A DNA stretch of 64,000 nucleotides from Eutreptiella sp. 'Long Island Sound 2002' (Eukaryota > Euglenozoa > Euglenophyceae > Eutreptiales > Eutreptiaceae): positions 133,113,691-133,177,690 of the forward strand of contig OZ038381.1 of the NCBI GenBank assembly GCA_964036045.1, read 5' to 3'. Below the pieces are notes generated by a model that saw nothing but the letters and a program-made list of their open reading frames with translations, ran no database searches and was not told the DNA's origin. Positions within the stretch are counted from its first letter, which is position 1. Every line of letters starts with the position of its first letter. Both the position numbers and the translations under genes were made by a program. Below, one piece after another: positions 13,626 through 24,879 of the stretch.

Positions 13626-14590
13626 GCGCCAAAGACAAGCAAAAAACAGGTGTGTTGCGCATGTGTGTGCAATTTCTCTGCACCATTTTAGGGATTTACA
13701 CTAGAGGAAGTGATTTGGACGCAACGTTACTTGCACCGAAGAACATTTAGTGGGGTTCAGAGCGCGATCCAATGTGGCGTCGAAGACAGGCAAAAAAAAA
13801 CAGGTGTGTTGTGCATGTGCATGTGTGCTCTTTCTTTCAGGCGACCTCCCACGATCAGCTCGGGGCTTCCTGCGGAGGCTATCTTGCCGAGAATACCACC
13901 TATGATGTGAATCAAAGTGCAATGGAGTGGCGCTGAAGACAGGCATTCCAAAAGACAAGTATGTCGGCGTCCCGGCTTCTTTTCTGCAGGTATCAAAGGT
14001 TTGTGGAGCAACACCAAGAACCTGACCCTGAAGTGGAGGATGGCCGCATCATGGGCAGCGCATCTTTGAATGGCGCTGAAGACAGGCAAAAAACAGGTGT
14101 GTTGTGCATGTGCATGTGTGCTCTTTTTTTCAGGCGACATCCCACGATCAGCTCGGAGATCCCTATGGAGGATACACGTGTTGTCGTGCCGAGAAGACCA
14201 CCTATGATGTGAATCAAAGCGCAATGGACTGGCGCTGAAGACAGGCAAAAAAATAGGTGTGTTTTGCTTGTCACTTTTTTGCAGGTCACCAACCGGCCGC
14301 TCATGCACATTTACGGCGTTGAGGCGGCGGGCTACCGACTGCTTTAGGATGGGCAGCGAATTTTTTGTGGGCGCTGAAGACAAGCAAAAAAACAGGTGTG
14401 TTTTGCTTGCCACTTTTCTGCAGGTATCAAGGATTCGCAGGCGATGGAATCCGAGCAGGAGATACGGATGTCGCAATTGCACGAGCAGTTGTTGCAGTCG
14501 CAGATCGGCCACCACACGGCCCTTCGCATGGCGCTGAAGACAGGCATTCCAAAAAATAGGTATGTTGTCGCCCCGCCCACTTTTGTGCAG
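13626..14590 (+). repeat. Seven short intron-like modules (introner-like), unit 1
   Basis: Modules lie at 13626-13691, 13777-13840, 13930-13989, 14073-14133, 14232-14284, 14371-14423 and 14531-14590, 53-66 bp each and about 150 bp apart. All start GCG(C/T)...AAGACA(G/A)GC, pass through an A-run and AGGT(G/A)TG, and end in a pyrimidine tract plus CAG or TAG. They could be spliced as GC-AG introns over the whole module or as tiny GT-AG introns starting at the internal GT. The first and last bases are roughly inverted (CTGAAGA...TTTTCTGCAG), as in introners derived from DNA transposons. That family assignment is an inference. Confidence 0.5.
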
Positions 14591-14687
14591 GTATGAAGAG
14601 TTTGTGGAGTACAGTGTGGATGGCGACTCTGTTGAGACACTCACCAAAGGCTACAAGAAAAAGGAGGGCTGTATCTTCGCATGGTGA
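13692..14687 (+). CDS. Exon-intron gene fragment, unit 1; unknown protein
   Basis: Candidate exons are 13692-13776, 13841-13929 (A), 13990-14072 (B), 14134-14231 (A'), 14285-14370 (B'), 14424-14530 and 14591-14687. They are separated by short intron-like modules. Exons A and A' are diverged duplicates. In the frame reading ATSHDQLG...GGY...TTYDVNQSAM they differ mostly at third positions and by a 9-nt indel, as expected for selected coding sequence. The exon at 14424 gives a Gln/Glu-rich, coiled-coil-like peptide. The last exon reads YEEFVEYSVDGDSVETLTKG and ends at TGA 14685. Joining all exons in one frame needs slightly different splice boundaries at different modules, so the exact gene model is uncertain. 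No known family was recognised. Confidence 0.45.
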
Positions 14688-15066
14688 GGGAGACAGTCGC
14701 AAGCGTTGTGCGTGCGAGTACCGCGTGCGACGCAGTGCCGAAGGGTGCAATTCCCTTCTACGCTTTTGCACATTGAGCCGAGGCCGTAGTCTCTTCTCTT
14801 TGAGAGAGCGATGGTGTCAAAAGATCAATGTGCTCCTGTACATATACATGTGAACAATCCATGTGCTTGGAACCCGGCGCTCCGTGAGTCGGCCCCAGGT
14901 CCGGGGGCATGTGATTGGCCACGCATGGCCATGGTAGCCGGGGCAGCCTTCACAGGAACTCACTGCAGTTCCTGTGGAGGTGGCGGAGCAGGGGGGGGGG
15001 GGGGGGTACTTGTCGTGCGTATCATCCATGTTCGCTCTGGAAGCTGTCTGCAGGTATCTCTGAATG

Positions 15067-16032
15067 GCGCCAAAGACAAGCAAAAAACAGGTGTGTTGCG
15101 CATGTGTGTGCAATTTCTCTGCACCATTTTAGGGATTTACACTAGAGGAAGTGATTTGGACGCAACGTTACTTGCACCGAAGAACATTTAGTGGGGTTCA
15201 GAGCGCGATCCAATGTGGCGTTGAAGACAGGCAAAAAAAAAACAGGTGTGTTGTGCATGTGCATGTGTGCTCTTTCTTTCAGGCGACCTCCCACGATCAG
15301 CTCGGTGCTTCCTGCGGAGGCTATCTTGCCGAGAATACCACCTATGATGTGAATCAAAGCGCAATGGAGTGGCGCTGAAGATAGGCATTCCAAAAGACAA
15401 GTATGTCGGCGTCCCGGCTTCTTTTCTGCAGGTATCAAAGGTTTGTGGAGCAACACCAAGAACCTGACCCTCAAGTGGAGGATGGCCGCATCATGGGCAG
15501 CGCATCTTTGAATGGCGCTGAAGACAGGCAAAAAACAGGTGTGTTGTGCATGTGCATGTGTGCTCTTTTTTTCAGGCGACATCCCACGATCAGCTCGGAG
15601 ATCCCTATGGAGGATACACGTGTTGTCGTGCCGAGAAGACCACCTATGATGTGAATCAAAGCGCAATGGACCGGCGCTGAAGACAGGCAAAAAAATAGGT
15701 GTGTTTTGCTTGTCACTTTTTTGCAGGTCACCAACCGGCCGCTCATGCACATTTACGGCGTTGAGGCGGCGGGCTACCGACTGCTTTAGGATGGGCAGCG
15801 AATTTTTTGTGGGCGCTGAAGACAAGCAAAAAAACAGGTGTGTTTTGCTTGCCACTTTTCTGCAGGTATCAAGGATTCGCAGGCGATGGAATCCGAGCAG
15901 GAGATACGGATGTCGCAATTGCACGAGCAGTTGTTGCAGTCGCAGATCGGCCACCACACGGCCCTTCGCATGGCGCTGAAGACAGGCATTCCAAAAAATA
16001 GGTATGTTGTCGCCCCGCCCACTTTTGTGCAG
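15067..16032 (+). repeat. Seven short intron-like modules (introner-like), unit 2
   Basis: Duplicate of the module series of unit 1, from about 15067-15132 (first) to 15973-16032 (last). The second module has one more A in its A-run than in unit 1. Confidence 0.5.
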
Positions 16033-16129
16033 GTATGAAGAGTTTGTGGAGTACAGTGTGGATGGCGACTCTGTTGAGACACTCACCAAAGGCTACAAGA
16101 AAAAGGAGGGCTGTATCTTCGCATGGTGA
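15133..16129 (+). CDS. Exon-intron gene fragment, unit 2; copy of the unit 1 gene
   Basis: Same exon order as unit 1, shifted by 1441-1442 bp and ending at TGA 16127-16129. Coding-like blocks are nearly unchanged. One of the few length differences is in an A-run inside an intron-like module, which fits that segment being non-coding. Promoter and first exon are not evident in either unit. If both units are transcribed they would give almost identical products. Confidence 0.42.
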
Positions 16130-16399
16130 GGGAGACAGTCGCAAGCGTTGTGCGTGCGAGTACCGCGTGCGACGCAGTGCCGAAGGGTGCAATTCCCTTC
16201 TACGCTTTTGCACATTGAGCCGAGGCCGTAGTCTCTTCTCTTTGAGAGAGCGATGGTGTCAAAAGATCAATGTGCTCCTGTACATATACATGTGAACAAT
16301 CCATGTGCTTGGAACCCGGCGCTCCGTGAGTCGGCCCCAGGTCCGGGGGCATGTGATTGGCCACGCCTGGCCATGGTAGCCGGGGCAGCCTCCACAAAA

Positions 16400-16640
16400 T
16401 TTCCGTGGGGGCGGCGGAGCAAGGGGGCTGGGGTGGGGTTGGGGGGGAGGGGAACAGGGGGGGGCCAGGGGGGGGCGGGGGGGCTCAAGGGGGGGGGAGG
16501 GGGGGGGCTCAAGGGGGGGGGGTCTGTGGGCCCAATGGGGACAATGGGGGGTTAGGGTAGAAAAAGTCCCCCGCGGGTAGAAAGTTTTGTATACGGGGCC
16601 GGGGGGTGACAAGTGTCGCGGTTGAAAAAAAAATTCACCT
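16400..16640. other. G-rich, low-complexity stretch
   Basis: Runs of G dominate (16436-16550). There is no credible coding sequence. The G-runs could form quadruplexes. Confidence 0.7.
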
Positions 16641-16649
16641 CGTGGGGGA

Positions 16650-17242
16650 ATTTTTTTTTCTGCCCCCCCCCCCCCCCTGGGGCAGCCCGGCCTGCGAACA
16701 GGGGGGGCCAACGGTGGGTCCACCAAGGTCCCCGGGGCGAAAAAAATATTTTTTTCAAAGTTGTTCTTAGACCACTTGGGATTTTCAAACAAGTGTTTTT
16801 TGGCCATTTCGAGCCCGTGGTGGCGCGTTTTGGGCCATGGAAAATCCCAAAATGCCTTGAAAATGGGCCGTTTTGGGACCAAAAATTGGGTCAAAAAAGG
16901 TCCAAAAATGCATTTTTCCACAAGTGATGCTGGACCATTTGGGATGCTCAAACAAGTGGCTTTAGCCCATTTTGAGCCTCTAGTGACGCATTTTGGCCCA
17001 TGGAAAATCCCAAAATGCCTTGAAAATGAATCGTTTTGGGACCAAAAATGGGTCCAAAATGTGTTTTTCCAAAAGTGATCCCGGACCATTTGGGATGCTC
17101 AAACAAGTGTTTTTAGCCCATTTTGAGCCCGTTTTGACCGACTTTAGCCCCTTCCACCACATGTATGCACCACTTTGTGCCTTTCGCGCGTGCCTTAGAG
17201 CCGTATGGCTGAGCCACCTAGAGTTGGGGTGTAGATTGGAGG

Positions 17243-17245
<3 letters not shown>
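16650..17245 (-). mobile_element. X-family MITE-like element, 5' part, inverted copy
   Basis: Reverse-complement relative of 17366-17800. It shares the modules GCTCAAACAAGTG, CCATGGAAAATCCC and GGTCCACCAAGGTCCCCGGG. The roughly 155-bp central module occurs twice in tandem (about 16765-16925 and 16926-17085). With 17366-18388 it forms a large inverted repeat around an (AT)n tract. Confidence 0.8.
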
Positions 17246-17316
<71 letters not shown>

Positions 17317-17322
17317 GTATAT

Positions 17323-17365
<43 letters not shown>
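17246..17365. repeat. (AT)n microsatellite with a short (AC)n interruption
   Basis: Long AT dinucleotide run interrupted near 17317-17331 by CTGTATATACACAC. It separates the two inverted X elements. ORFs reading YIYIYI come from this tract. Confidence 0.97.
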
Positions 17366-18536
<1,171 letters not shown>

Positions 18537-19939
18537 GCATATAGTCATAGTCATAGTCACAGTCATAGTCATAGTCATAACCATAACCATCTATCATGCC
18601 GTCTACTGGAGTTACCGGGCGACCGGTGGTTCGTGCCTCGCTCCATCCCGTGGGTCCCAGGGCTGCTTGAGGTGGCGCACAGCATGACGGAGGACCCAGA
18701 GGACCAGGGATACCGGCCAGCGAGGCCTTGGGGGCAGCGGCAATTGCAGAGCGTTAGCATTAGCAACGGCGACAAGCGCTGGGTCGTTGGACCGCTGGGG
18801 GTGAAGGGGCAAGGCATGGCAATGCAGGTGCATAGCAACAAGCAGAAAGCAAGGGTGCCTCCTATGGGTGCAATGCAGCAACCAAGAAACAAAGCAGCAC
18901 GCATGCGGCGAAGCAAGACCTGACCCCGTCACGGTGTCCATCCCTGGTATCCTTAGACTGTTGATCCCCTCGGACCATGTACACCTTGGAACTGGTAGCG
19001 CGCGTGCATAAGTCCAAAGATGCATAGCCACGGTTTCTAGGGGAGCTCCAGCCTAGCTTGACCCTCAGCCTTCATTGCCCCTTTGTCCGCATCGTATAGC
19101 CCATAAGTACTATGAACCCACCCCGGGCACCCCCCAAACTGTCATACAGCGTTGTATGTAAGCACACGATGATACTCCATCGTCACCAGTAGCTAAGAGC
19201 CGCGCCTGCGGTGTACCCCCGTCGGATCCCAAATATACAGAGGACTTGTCCCCTCTCCCCAAGACCGTGACCTTAGCTGACCCGTGGTATTTGTACATAC
19301 CCTCTTATAATATTTCACGAGGGTCCACAGGGGGGATGCTGGCCACCCCGCAGCGTGAGAGGCACAACCCGTGAATATCGCAGGCTGGGATTCGGGCTGG
19401 CGGGTGCCGTAGCTTGATTATCGACCCCCTGTGGGGATACCCACCGGAAGTTCGCCCCGGGCCGTGGTAACTAGGTTCACCTCATCTGGCCCACATACAT
19501 ATCCCTGACGCCTACCCTTGACCCTTACGTGCACTGATTGGCCAGCTGCCGTGGTTGTGCTATCTCCGCCACAATGGCGGGCCGGTCACAGGTTTGGCAT
19601 CCACTGACAACGTGGCATGCCTACTTATAGCATAGGCCTGTGCCTCAACCCTTGGACCTCTCATACAGGCACATCACGGGCCGCTCACGGCATGTTCCTC
19701 CCATATAGTCCTGTGTGTCCGCTGCCACCGCGTAGGCTATGCGCGCTGCTTCCGTCCGTGCGATGCCCCACCGCCTGTTCGCTCCGCCGCCGGGCCATCA
19801 CCGCGTTGGCCCATTACCCGCTGGTGCCTTTCCCCGCGCTCATGACCGCCACCACTCCCGCCGCCATGCTACTAGTTTCGCGTGCAGAGGTCATATGGTC
19901 AGGCTATGTACACGCCCGCAGGCATTATCCCTCTATTTT

Positions 19940-20200
19940 GTTTGAGGGGCCAAGGGATGCCCCAGTACTCCCTCTGAGTTGTTCCAGGGGTTAGACGGAC
20001 ACCCCAGTACCACCATGAGTCCCCCGAGGGGTTGCGGAACACCCCAGTACTCCCACCAAATTGATTTCGGGGCCGTGGGCGGCCTGTGTTCCTCCTTGAG
20101 TTGGTCCCGGAGTCAGGGGACACCCCCGTACTCCCACTGATTTTCTTCCGGGGCCCAAGGGCGGCCCCAATGCCTACTCGGCTCCACCATTCGCCTCGTG
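19940..20200 (-). repeat. LINE 3'-UTR short tandem repeats
   Basis: Several degenerate copies of a phrase like CACCCCAGTAC / GCCCCAGTACTCC spaced at about 40-50 bp. The counterpart in copy 1 is about 54160-54350. Confidence 0.6.
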
Positions 20201-20394
20201 CTTGTAGCACCCCCACACAACCCACGTCGCCGCACATGAGGCCGTGACTCCATGCGCCGCCCGGCCTGCCGAGCTGCTACCCGGCCGATACCCGTGGCGC
20301 GGGCACAGGGACGCTGACGTATTCACTCAACCCCCAGAGTAACCTGAGGACGAACCCCCGTGACTGCCGTAACCGGGCCGCCTGTAGAGACCTT

Positions 20395-20460
20395 GGTGCT
20401 ATGGGAATACCCTATAGGGGTTTGGGCCTTACTACCCTGGTCGGGACGACCCATGACACC
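20395..20460 (-). promoter_or_regulatory. LINE 3'-UTR conserved foldable RNA block, copy 2
   Basis: Read on the minus strand, the block starts GGTGTCATGGG and ends CCCATAGCACC, forming an outer stem with one mismatch and one wobble. Inside are hairpins GTCG-TCC-CGAC and CCCTATAGGG. It matches 53821-53886 with only a few differences, better than the flanking coding sequence. A role in recognition by the element's own reverse transcriptase is an inference. Confidence 0.55.
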
Positions 20461-20739
20461 TCACTTTAGTATGCGGAGACCCGGGGCAGGTGGGTGTAGC
20501 CTCACTGCACCAGCTGAACCGCGTGTGCGGAGGCGATACAATGCACTATCAGGCCGGCACGACCTGTCACATCGCGTTGGGTGTCATGTCACGTCCGCCG
20601 TTGCCGCACACACAGGCTGGTAGGAGACCACTTCTCAAATGCCACCACCACTTTCGCGTCCATCAGATGGGCAATACCCGGCCCGTCCACCATCTTCGCA
20701 CATGGCCAGGCAGCACCACCCCCGATACCAGCAGCTCCC

Positions 20740-22976
20740 CTACAAAATTCCTCGGTGATGCCAGAGCCACCCTACGCGTGAGTCACCATCCGGCGAAGCC
20801 CACCACAGCAGCAGGGGCAATGCCGCAGTTGGGTCATGTGGGCATCGCACTCCATCCACCTGGACACCCCGCAAGTCATGCTGAATCACGTTCCACGCAC
20901 CCGACGACAGCTGTCCAGAGTGGCGTAGCGCCCATCTGGCTTTTGGTCCACCCCCTACTGGCGCGCTCTCGGCATGACCCACACCGTGGGATAGAGGCAC
21001 ACTGATTCACCCATAACGGCGCCGTTTCTCCGCACCCGCTGCACTTTAACGGGAGCACCGACCGTGATGGGACACAGCCGCCTTCATAGCATTGAGACCA
21101 CAGGTCCTGCCATGCATCATTGCAGGCCTCATGGTGGCGGAGAAGCGCACCTGCCAGTGCACGAGCAGTGGCACTACGGAGCAGGCTCTGCTTCGCCTCG
21201 TCCCACGTGGACACCGGGGCGAGCTTTGCATGTCCGTCCAATTTCCCGAGAGGTACTCGAGTAGCCGGGGCCACGCCACCAGATAGCTGGGAGACTCGGT
21301 TTGCCCCCCGCTAGGAGCCTCCACCCATCGTCTTGCACGATCTCCCAGATGATGTCGATCATGGCTTGACCGGGGCTCCGGGCCGATGCGACCACCAATC
21401 GCTGTCCCCCGCATTGGGCCTCGACCACCAGCCCAAGGTCCAAGGCATCCAACGTATGACGGGCGTCTGTAGCCACGTTGTCATCCCCTTCTGCCACTGA
21501 TACTAGCACCTCCGTAACGCCACCCAGCGCGTCGTCCCCCTTGATCCGCGAAAGCTGCTTGGACCCTACCAAGTGCCATGGACATTTGCCCCTCACCGGA
21601 GTGATCCTCCGTAACTGCCGGTCATACAGCCACAGTGCCCCCACGTCCAATACGGTGGCCACTGCCAGAACTGGGAGGGAGCACAACGGTTGCTGGAGGA
21701 GTGGCCGCACTTCACGGGGCCAGCCCATGATGTTCCCGACAGCAGGATGGTTTGCAAACACCTGGAGCCAGGGTTCGCCACGACCATCTGGATCGCGCAC
21801 CATGGTACCATGGATGGTGGCCCAGGACTGTGCGGACACCGTACGGGACCGCTCTCGGAATGCAGGGAAATCTTGGGCTACCCAAGATTCGATCCATTGG
21901 CTAAAGGCCTGCGCCGCCGCCACCATCAACTGGGGAAACGTGGACATGGCCTCTACGTGTGTGATGTACGACCTGGACACCAACAACGCATGCAGCGGCG
22001 CCCTCTGAAAGGCCACCTGTAGGCTGCCTGGGAGGCCATCGAAAGGGTTCCGCGGCACCAACTGCCTAACCCTTCCAGCCGGCGAACAAAAGGGGGTATC
22101 AGCTTGCAGGAATGCATATGCGGCCTTTATATGATCGCGCAGATGCGGTTGCATGATCTGGGTGAGCCGATTATTCCTCCGGGCGTAACCATCTTCCCCA
22201 ATCTGGATAATGTCCTCCAGGAACGGCTTGGCCTTCGCAGGGCCCCGGGACGATGCATCCCTCACCGCCGCGAAGAGCCGCTTGAGTTACCCCGGAACTA
22301 CTCCCATCATCAGGGACTTAGTCCACCTGCATCCATGCTCTTTCTAGGACATGAACTCCATGGCTTTGTCCGCGAGTGGTAGGTCCGTAGTGAACTCCTC
22401 AACCTTGGCACACAGGAGTCGCGCCACCGCTTCGTCCCTTCCACACAGTATGCGCATGTGGCCCGTGTCCTCTTCGGGCCCTCCACAAAAGATGCAGGAA
22501 AGCGCCGGAATCACCGTATGGGTGACTTTTTGCCGCCACCGTCGCATGACTTCCATGGTGGGGAGGCGGCCGTCCCGTGCCCGCAGCAGGTCTCTGTTTG
22601 TAGGGCCATGATGCACCGCTCCCAGAGGCACCACCTCACAAGCACCGGCCAACAGCATGTGGGCCCTGGTGCGCGCCGCCACTGAGTTCCACACTGCCTT
22701 CCTAACTTGCTGGAGGGCCTGCATGGAGGGCACATGTGGTTCTAGCACCCCATCTTCCTTGGGCACCAGGAGGGTTGCATGTTCCTTTGGCAACAGGAGG
22801 TGCACGGGCGGGGCCTTCGCGTGGGCCGCAGCGAAGTCCGGTTCCTCCAGCGGGACTGCTGCCAAGTGCGAGCTCTGCCGTACCACCCGGTGGTGGGGCC
22901 CTCCAACTCTGCGTGGCAGGCGGCGCAGCCCCTCCACGATCCAGTTCCACGCGTGCTGGTTCACTAGCTGGGCCCT
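20740..22976 (-). pseudogene. LINE polyprotein C-terminal part (RNase H end and zinc fingers), broken
   Basis: On the minus strand, 22964-22344 reads the end of RNase H and the zinc motif CIFCGGPEEDTGHMRILC. The same protein continues in 22265-21174 and then in 21274-20876 and 21000-20740, where a second Cys-rich segment (CSGCGETAPLWVNQC, then CGSCRERA) appears. By eye these pieces look roughly 60-70% identical to 51340-53540 of copy 1. Breaks are a TAG near 22346, where copy 1 has TGG, a TAA in place of an Asp codon a little further on, and several frameshifts. It is therefore dead. Confidence 0.85.
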
Positions 22977-23233
22977 TGGTACACGCTAGAATACCCAATC
23001 TCGTTCTAGCCTAGACGCCGCTAGAGTGGCTAGAACGAAAAAAAGAGGCCCCCCCCCCGGGGGGGGGGGATTGAGGGGTGTAACCTGGACCCCCCTATCC
23101 GTACTCGGGGGCCTATGGTTTTTCTTTTTTCACAATTTCCCTCTTTTCACCTGATTTTGGAGTCAAAAATTTTTTCGTTCTAGCGGCGTTCTAGCGACGC
23201 TCTAGCAAGCGCTGCTAGAGCGCCGCTAAAACA
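22977..23233 (+). repeat. Y-family dispersed repeat, copy 1
   Basis: Starts CCCTTGGTACACGCTAGAAT and carries clusters of TTCTAG/CTAGAA, a poly-C/poly-G tract, CCCCCCTATCC...ACTCGGGGGCC, TTTTTTCACAATTTC and CACCTGATTTTGGAGTC. It ends in GTTCTAGCGGCGTTCTAGCG repeats directly before ATG 23234. Other copies are at 34092, 35880 and (partial) 59887. Each sits just upstream of an ORF start or exon-like sequence, so it could be a promoter-bearing repeat or an LTR remnant; this is an inference. Confidence 0.75.
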
Positions 23234-23257
23234 ATGTCTACGAATGCTCCGCCACTC

Positions 23258-23342
23258 CTCAAAGAGAAGCTGCCCCGGCTACCATGGCCAGCCGTCGCCA
23301 ATCACAGGGTCCCGATGCTGGACGTGACTCACGGAGCGCGAG
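23258..23342 (+). repeat. Dispersed 80-bp repeat (LPWPAVANHR repeat)
   Basis: The block from CTGCCCCGGCTACCATGGCC through AATCACAGGGTC to GACTCACGGAGCGC also occurs at 34427-34503 in the same orientation and, inverted, at about 13431-13520, 14871-14960 and 16313-16395. In one frame it reads LPWPAVANHR. It may be a protein-coding relic or a small mobile repeat. Confidence 0.75.
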
Positions 23343-23536
23343 GTCCCCCACCCCCCACCCCCCCCACCCCCCCGGTTAGCCCGGTTAGCCCCCCACCCCA
23401 CCCCATAGGTCACTTGGAAGGTCACTTGGCGGGCCGGCGCCGGGTCACTTGGCGGTGGGTTAGCCCAATTAGCCCGGTTAGCCCGATTAGCCCCCCTGCC
23501 CCCCCAGGCCCCCATTCGCAAGTCGTGACACGCAGG

Positions 23537-24870
23537 TTACCCCTCCTGCGTGGTGGGGGGTTGCCGGGGCGCATCTTTGCTCCCGGCACCCCCCTTCTCA
23601 CCCCCCGTGTCCCCTTCCTTCTCACCCCCCTTGTCACCCCCCGCCTCACCCCCCTTGTCACCCGGGTCCAACTCCTCATCCGAATCCCCCAACACCGTCA
23701 CTTGGCTACCCGTCCCCCCTGCCCCCCTCCTTCCAAGGGACATACTAGGTGTCCCCCACACCCGGCACATTCCCATAGGGGTCCCGGCCCCTATCCTCCA
23801 AGGGGGGGGCTTGGGGTTTGGGGGGGGGCGTGGCCTTGCCCTTGCCCTTGCCCTTGCCCTTGGCCTTGGCCTTGGCCTTGGGCTTGGTCTGGGCTTCGGG
23901 GGGGGGGCGGGGGGGCTCTTCCTTGCTACTCTCGGAGTGGCGGGGTTTCTTCTTGGGGGCCTTGGGGGGGGTTTGGGTTGGGCGGCCTTGGGGGGGGGAG
24001 TCCTCTCCCCGCTGTTGCTGCTGCTGCAGCTGGTCTCCCCCGCCCGCACTTGCACTCTCACCCACCCCTTGCGCCGCCGGTCCATGCCCCCCGCACTCTT
24101 GCCTGCCTCACACCTACCCAACCCGTGCAGCACCGAGAGGGCCAAATTGGGGTCATTCCCCATCATCCGGCCCAACTCGGTGACCCTTACGAGGTGCGTC
24201 GGCCTCCGCCATTCCGCCACTCCACGCGCACCCCGCGGGGGTCGGCTCCACACGTCTGCACGCTCACAACCTGGGAACGGAAACATGAGGCGGGTGTGTT
24301 CTAGCGGCGTTCTAGGCAACTGTTCGAGCGACGCTCTAGTGGCGTTGTAGCGGCGGTGGCGGCGGCGGTGGCTAGATCAACGCCAGAACGGTTCGCGAGA
24401 TCAACGCTAGAACGCAGTCAACATACCGTGCCTTGCCGGTCCAGGGCGGGGCAGATGGCCCCCAAGGCCTTGGCGAAGGCGTCCCGGGGGTTGGGGGGGG
24501 CGCGGCTGCAGGGGGCCCCCAGTTGCGGGGGTTGCGGCGGGCTTGAGCTTGGACTTGGGCCGGGAGGCGATGCCATGCACCAATACGGCACACGCCCGCC
24601 GTTTGGCCGCCGGCGGGTTGAACCCCCGCATCTCCAAGAGCGCCGACCAGGTCGGCGTCCAAGTTTAGGTCCTCCCCGCAAACTCCATCCCCCCCAAGTC
24701 CCAACGCCTGCCAGCACATGGCGATGAATCGCCAGTGGCTGGCCCCCCCCTTTTTCACCTCGGGGGTGAAGAGGTTGAGTTGGGCCAACTCAATCATCTT
24801 CACCCCCTTTTCCAGGGAGGGGAGCGTCTCCCCCGATTTCCGCCCGGGCAACTCCGGTTGCCACCCCCAC
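23537..24870 (-). pseudogene. Charged low-complexity protein gene, minus strand, frameshifted
   Basis: Three minus-strand frames join into one protein-like reading. From 24870 to 24650 it reads VKMIELAQLNLFTPEVKKGG and HWRFIAMCWQALGLGGDG. Then 24637-24407 reads EMRGFNPPAAKRRACAVLVH. After that, 24319-23537 gives LGRMMGNDPNLALSVLHGLG, followed in an overlapping frame by a Lys/Pro tail with KPKAKAKAKGKGKGKGK and an acidic stretch GDSDEELDPGDKGGE. The order hydrophobic core, basic tail, acidic tail resembles a nuclear or nucleic-acid-binding protein, but no family was recognised. A partial relative, also on the minus strand, lies at 34504-34793. Frame changes mean it is decayed or spliced. The opposite-strand Pro-rich ORF at 23234-24304 is probably a shadow. 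Confidence 0.4.
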
Positions 24871-24879
24871 CGCCGCAGG

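Larger units (their letters stand above)
13431..16400. repeat. 1.44-kb tandem duplication, two units plus a partial third
   Basis: Unit 1 is 13431-14870, unit 2 is 14871-16312, and a third copy starts at 16313 and diverges near 16395. The two full units are almost identical. Differences include a few substitutions, a longer poly-G run in unit 2 (near 14992) and one extra A in the A-run at about 15231. Each unit begins with a short repeat that also occurs, in the opposite orientation, at 23258 and 34427. The near identity indicates a recent duplication. Confidence 0.95.

Noticed and set aside
13757-14647. 296-aa minus-strand ORF (and its copy at 15142-16089)
   Set aside because: Its repeated FCLSSAP-type phrases are the reverse complement of the intron-like modules; the plus-strand exon frames show better codon-position behaviour.
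18633-18923. Conserved ORF on the strand opposite to the LINE 3' end (also 55248-55660)
   Set aside because: Both strands are open in both copies, so conservation of the DNA or RNA end of the LINE is the simpler explanation.
23234-24304. Pro-rich 356-aa plus-strand ORF
   Set aside because: The antisense frames give more protein-like sequence (basic and acidic tails), and the Pro runs come from poly-C. Only the short start after Y remains possible.
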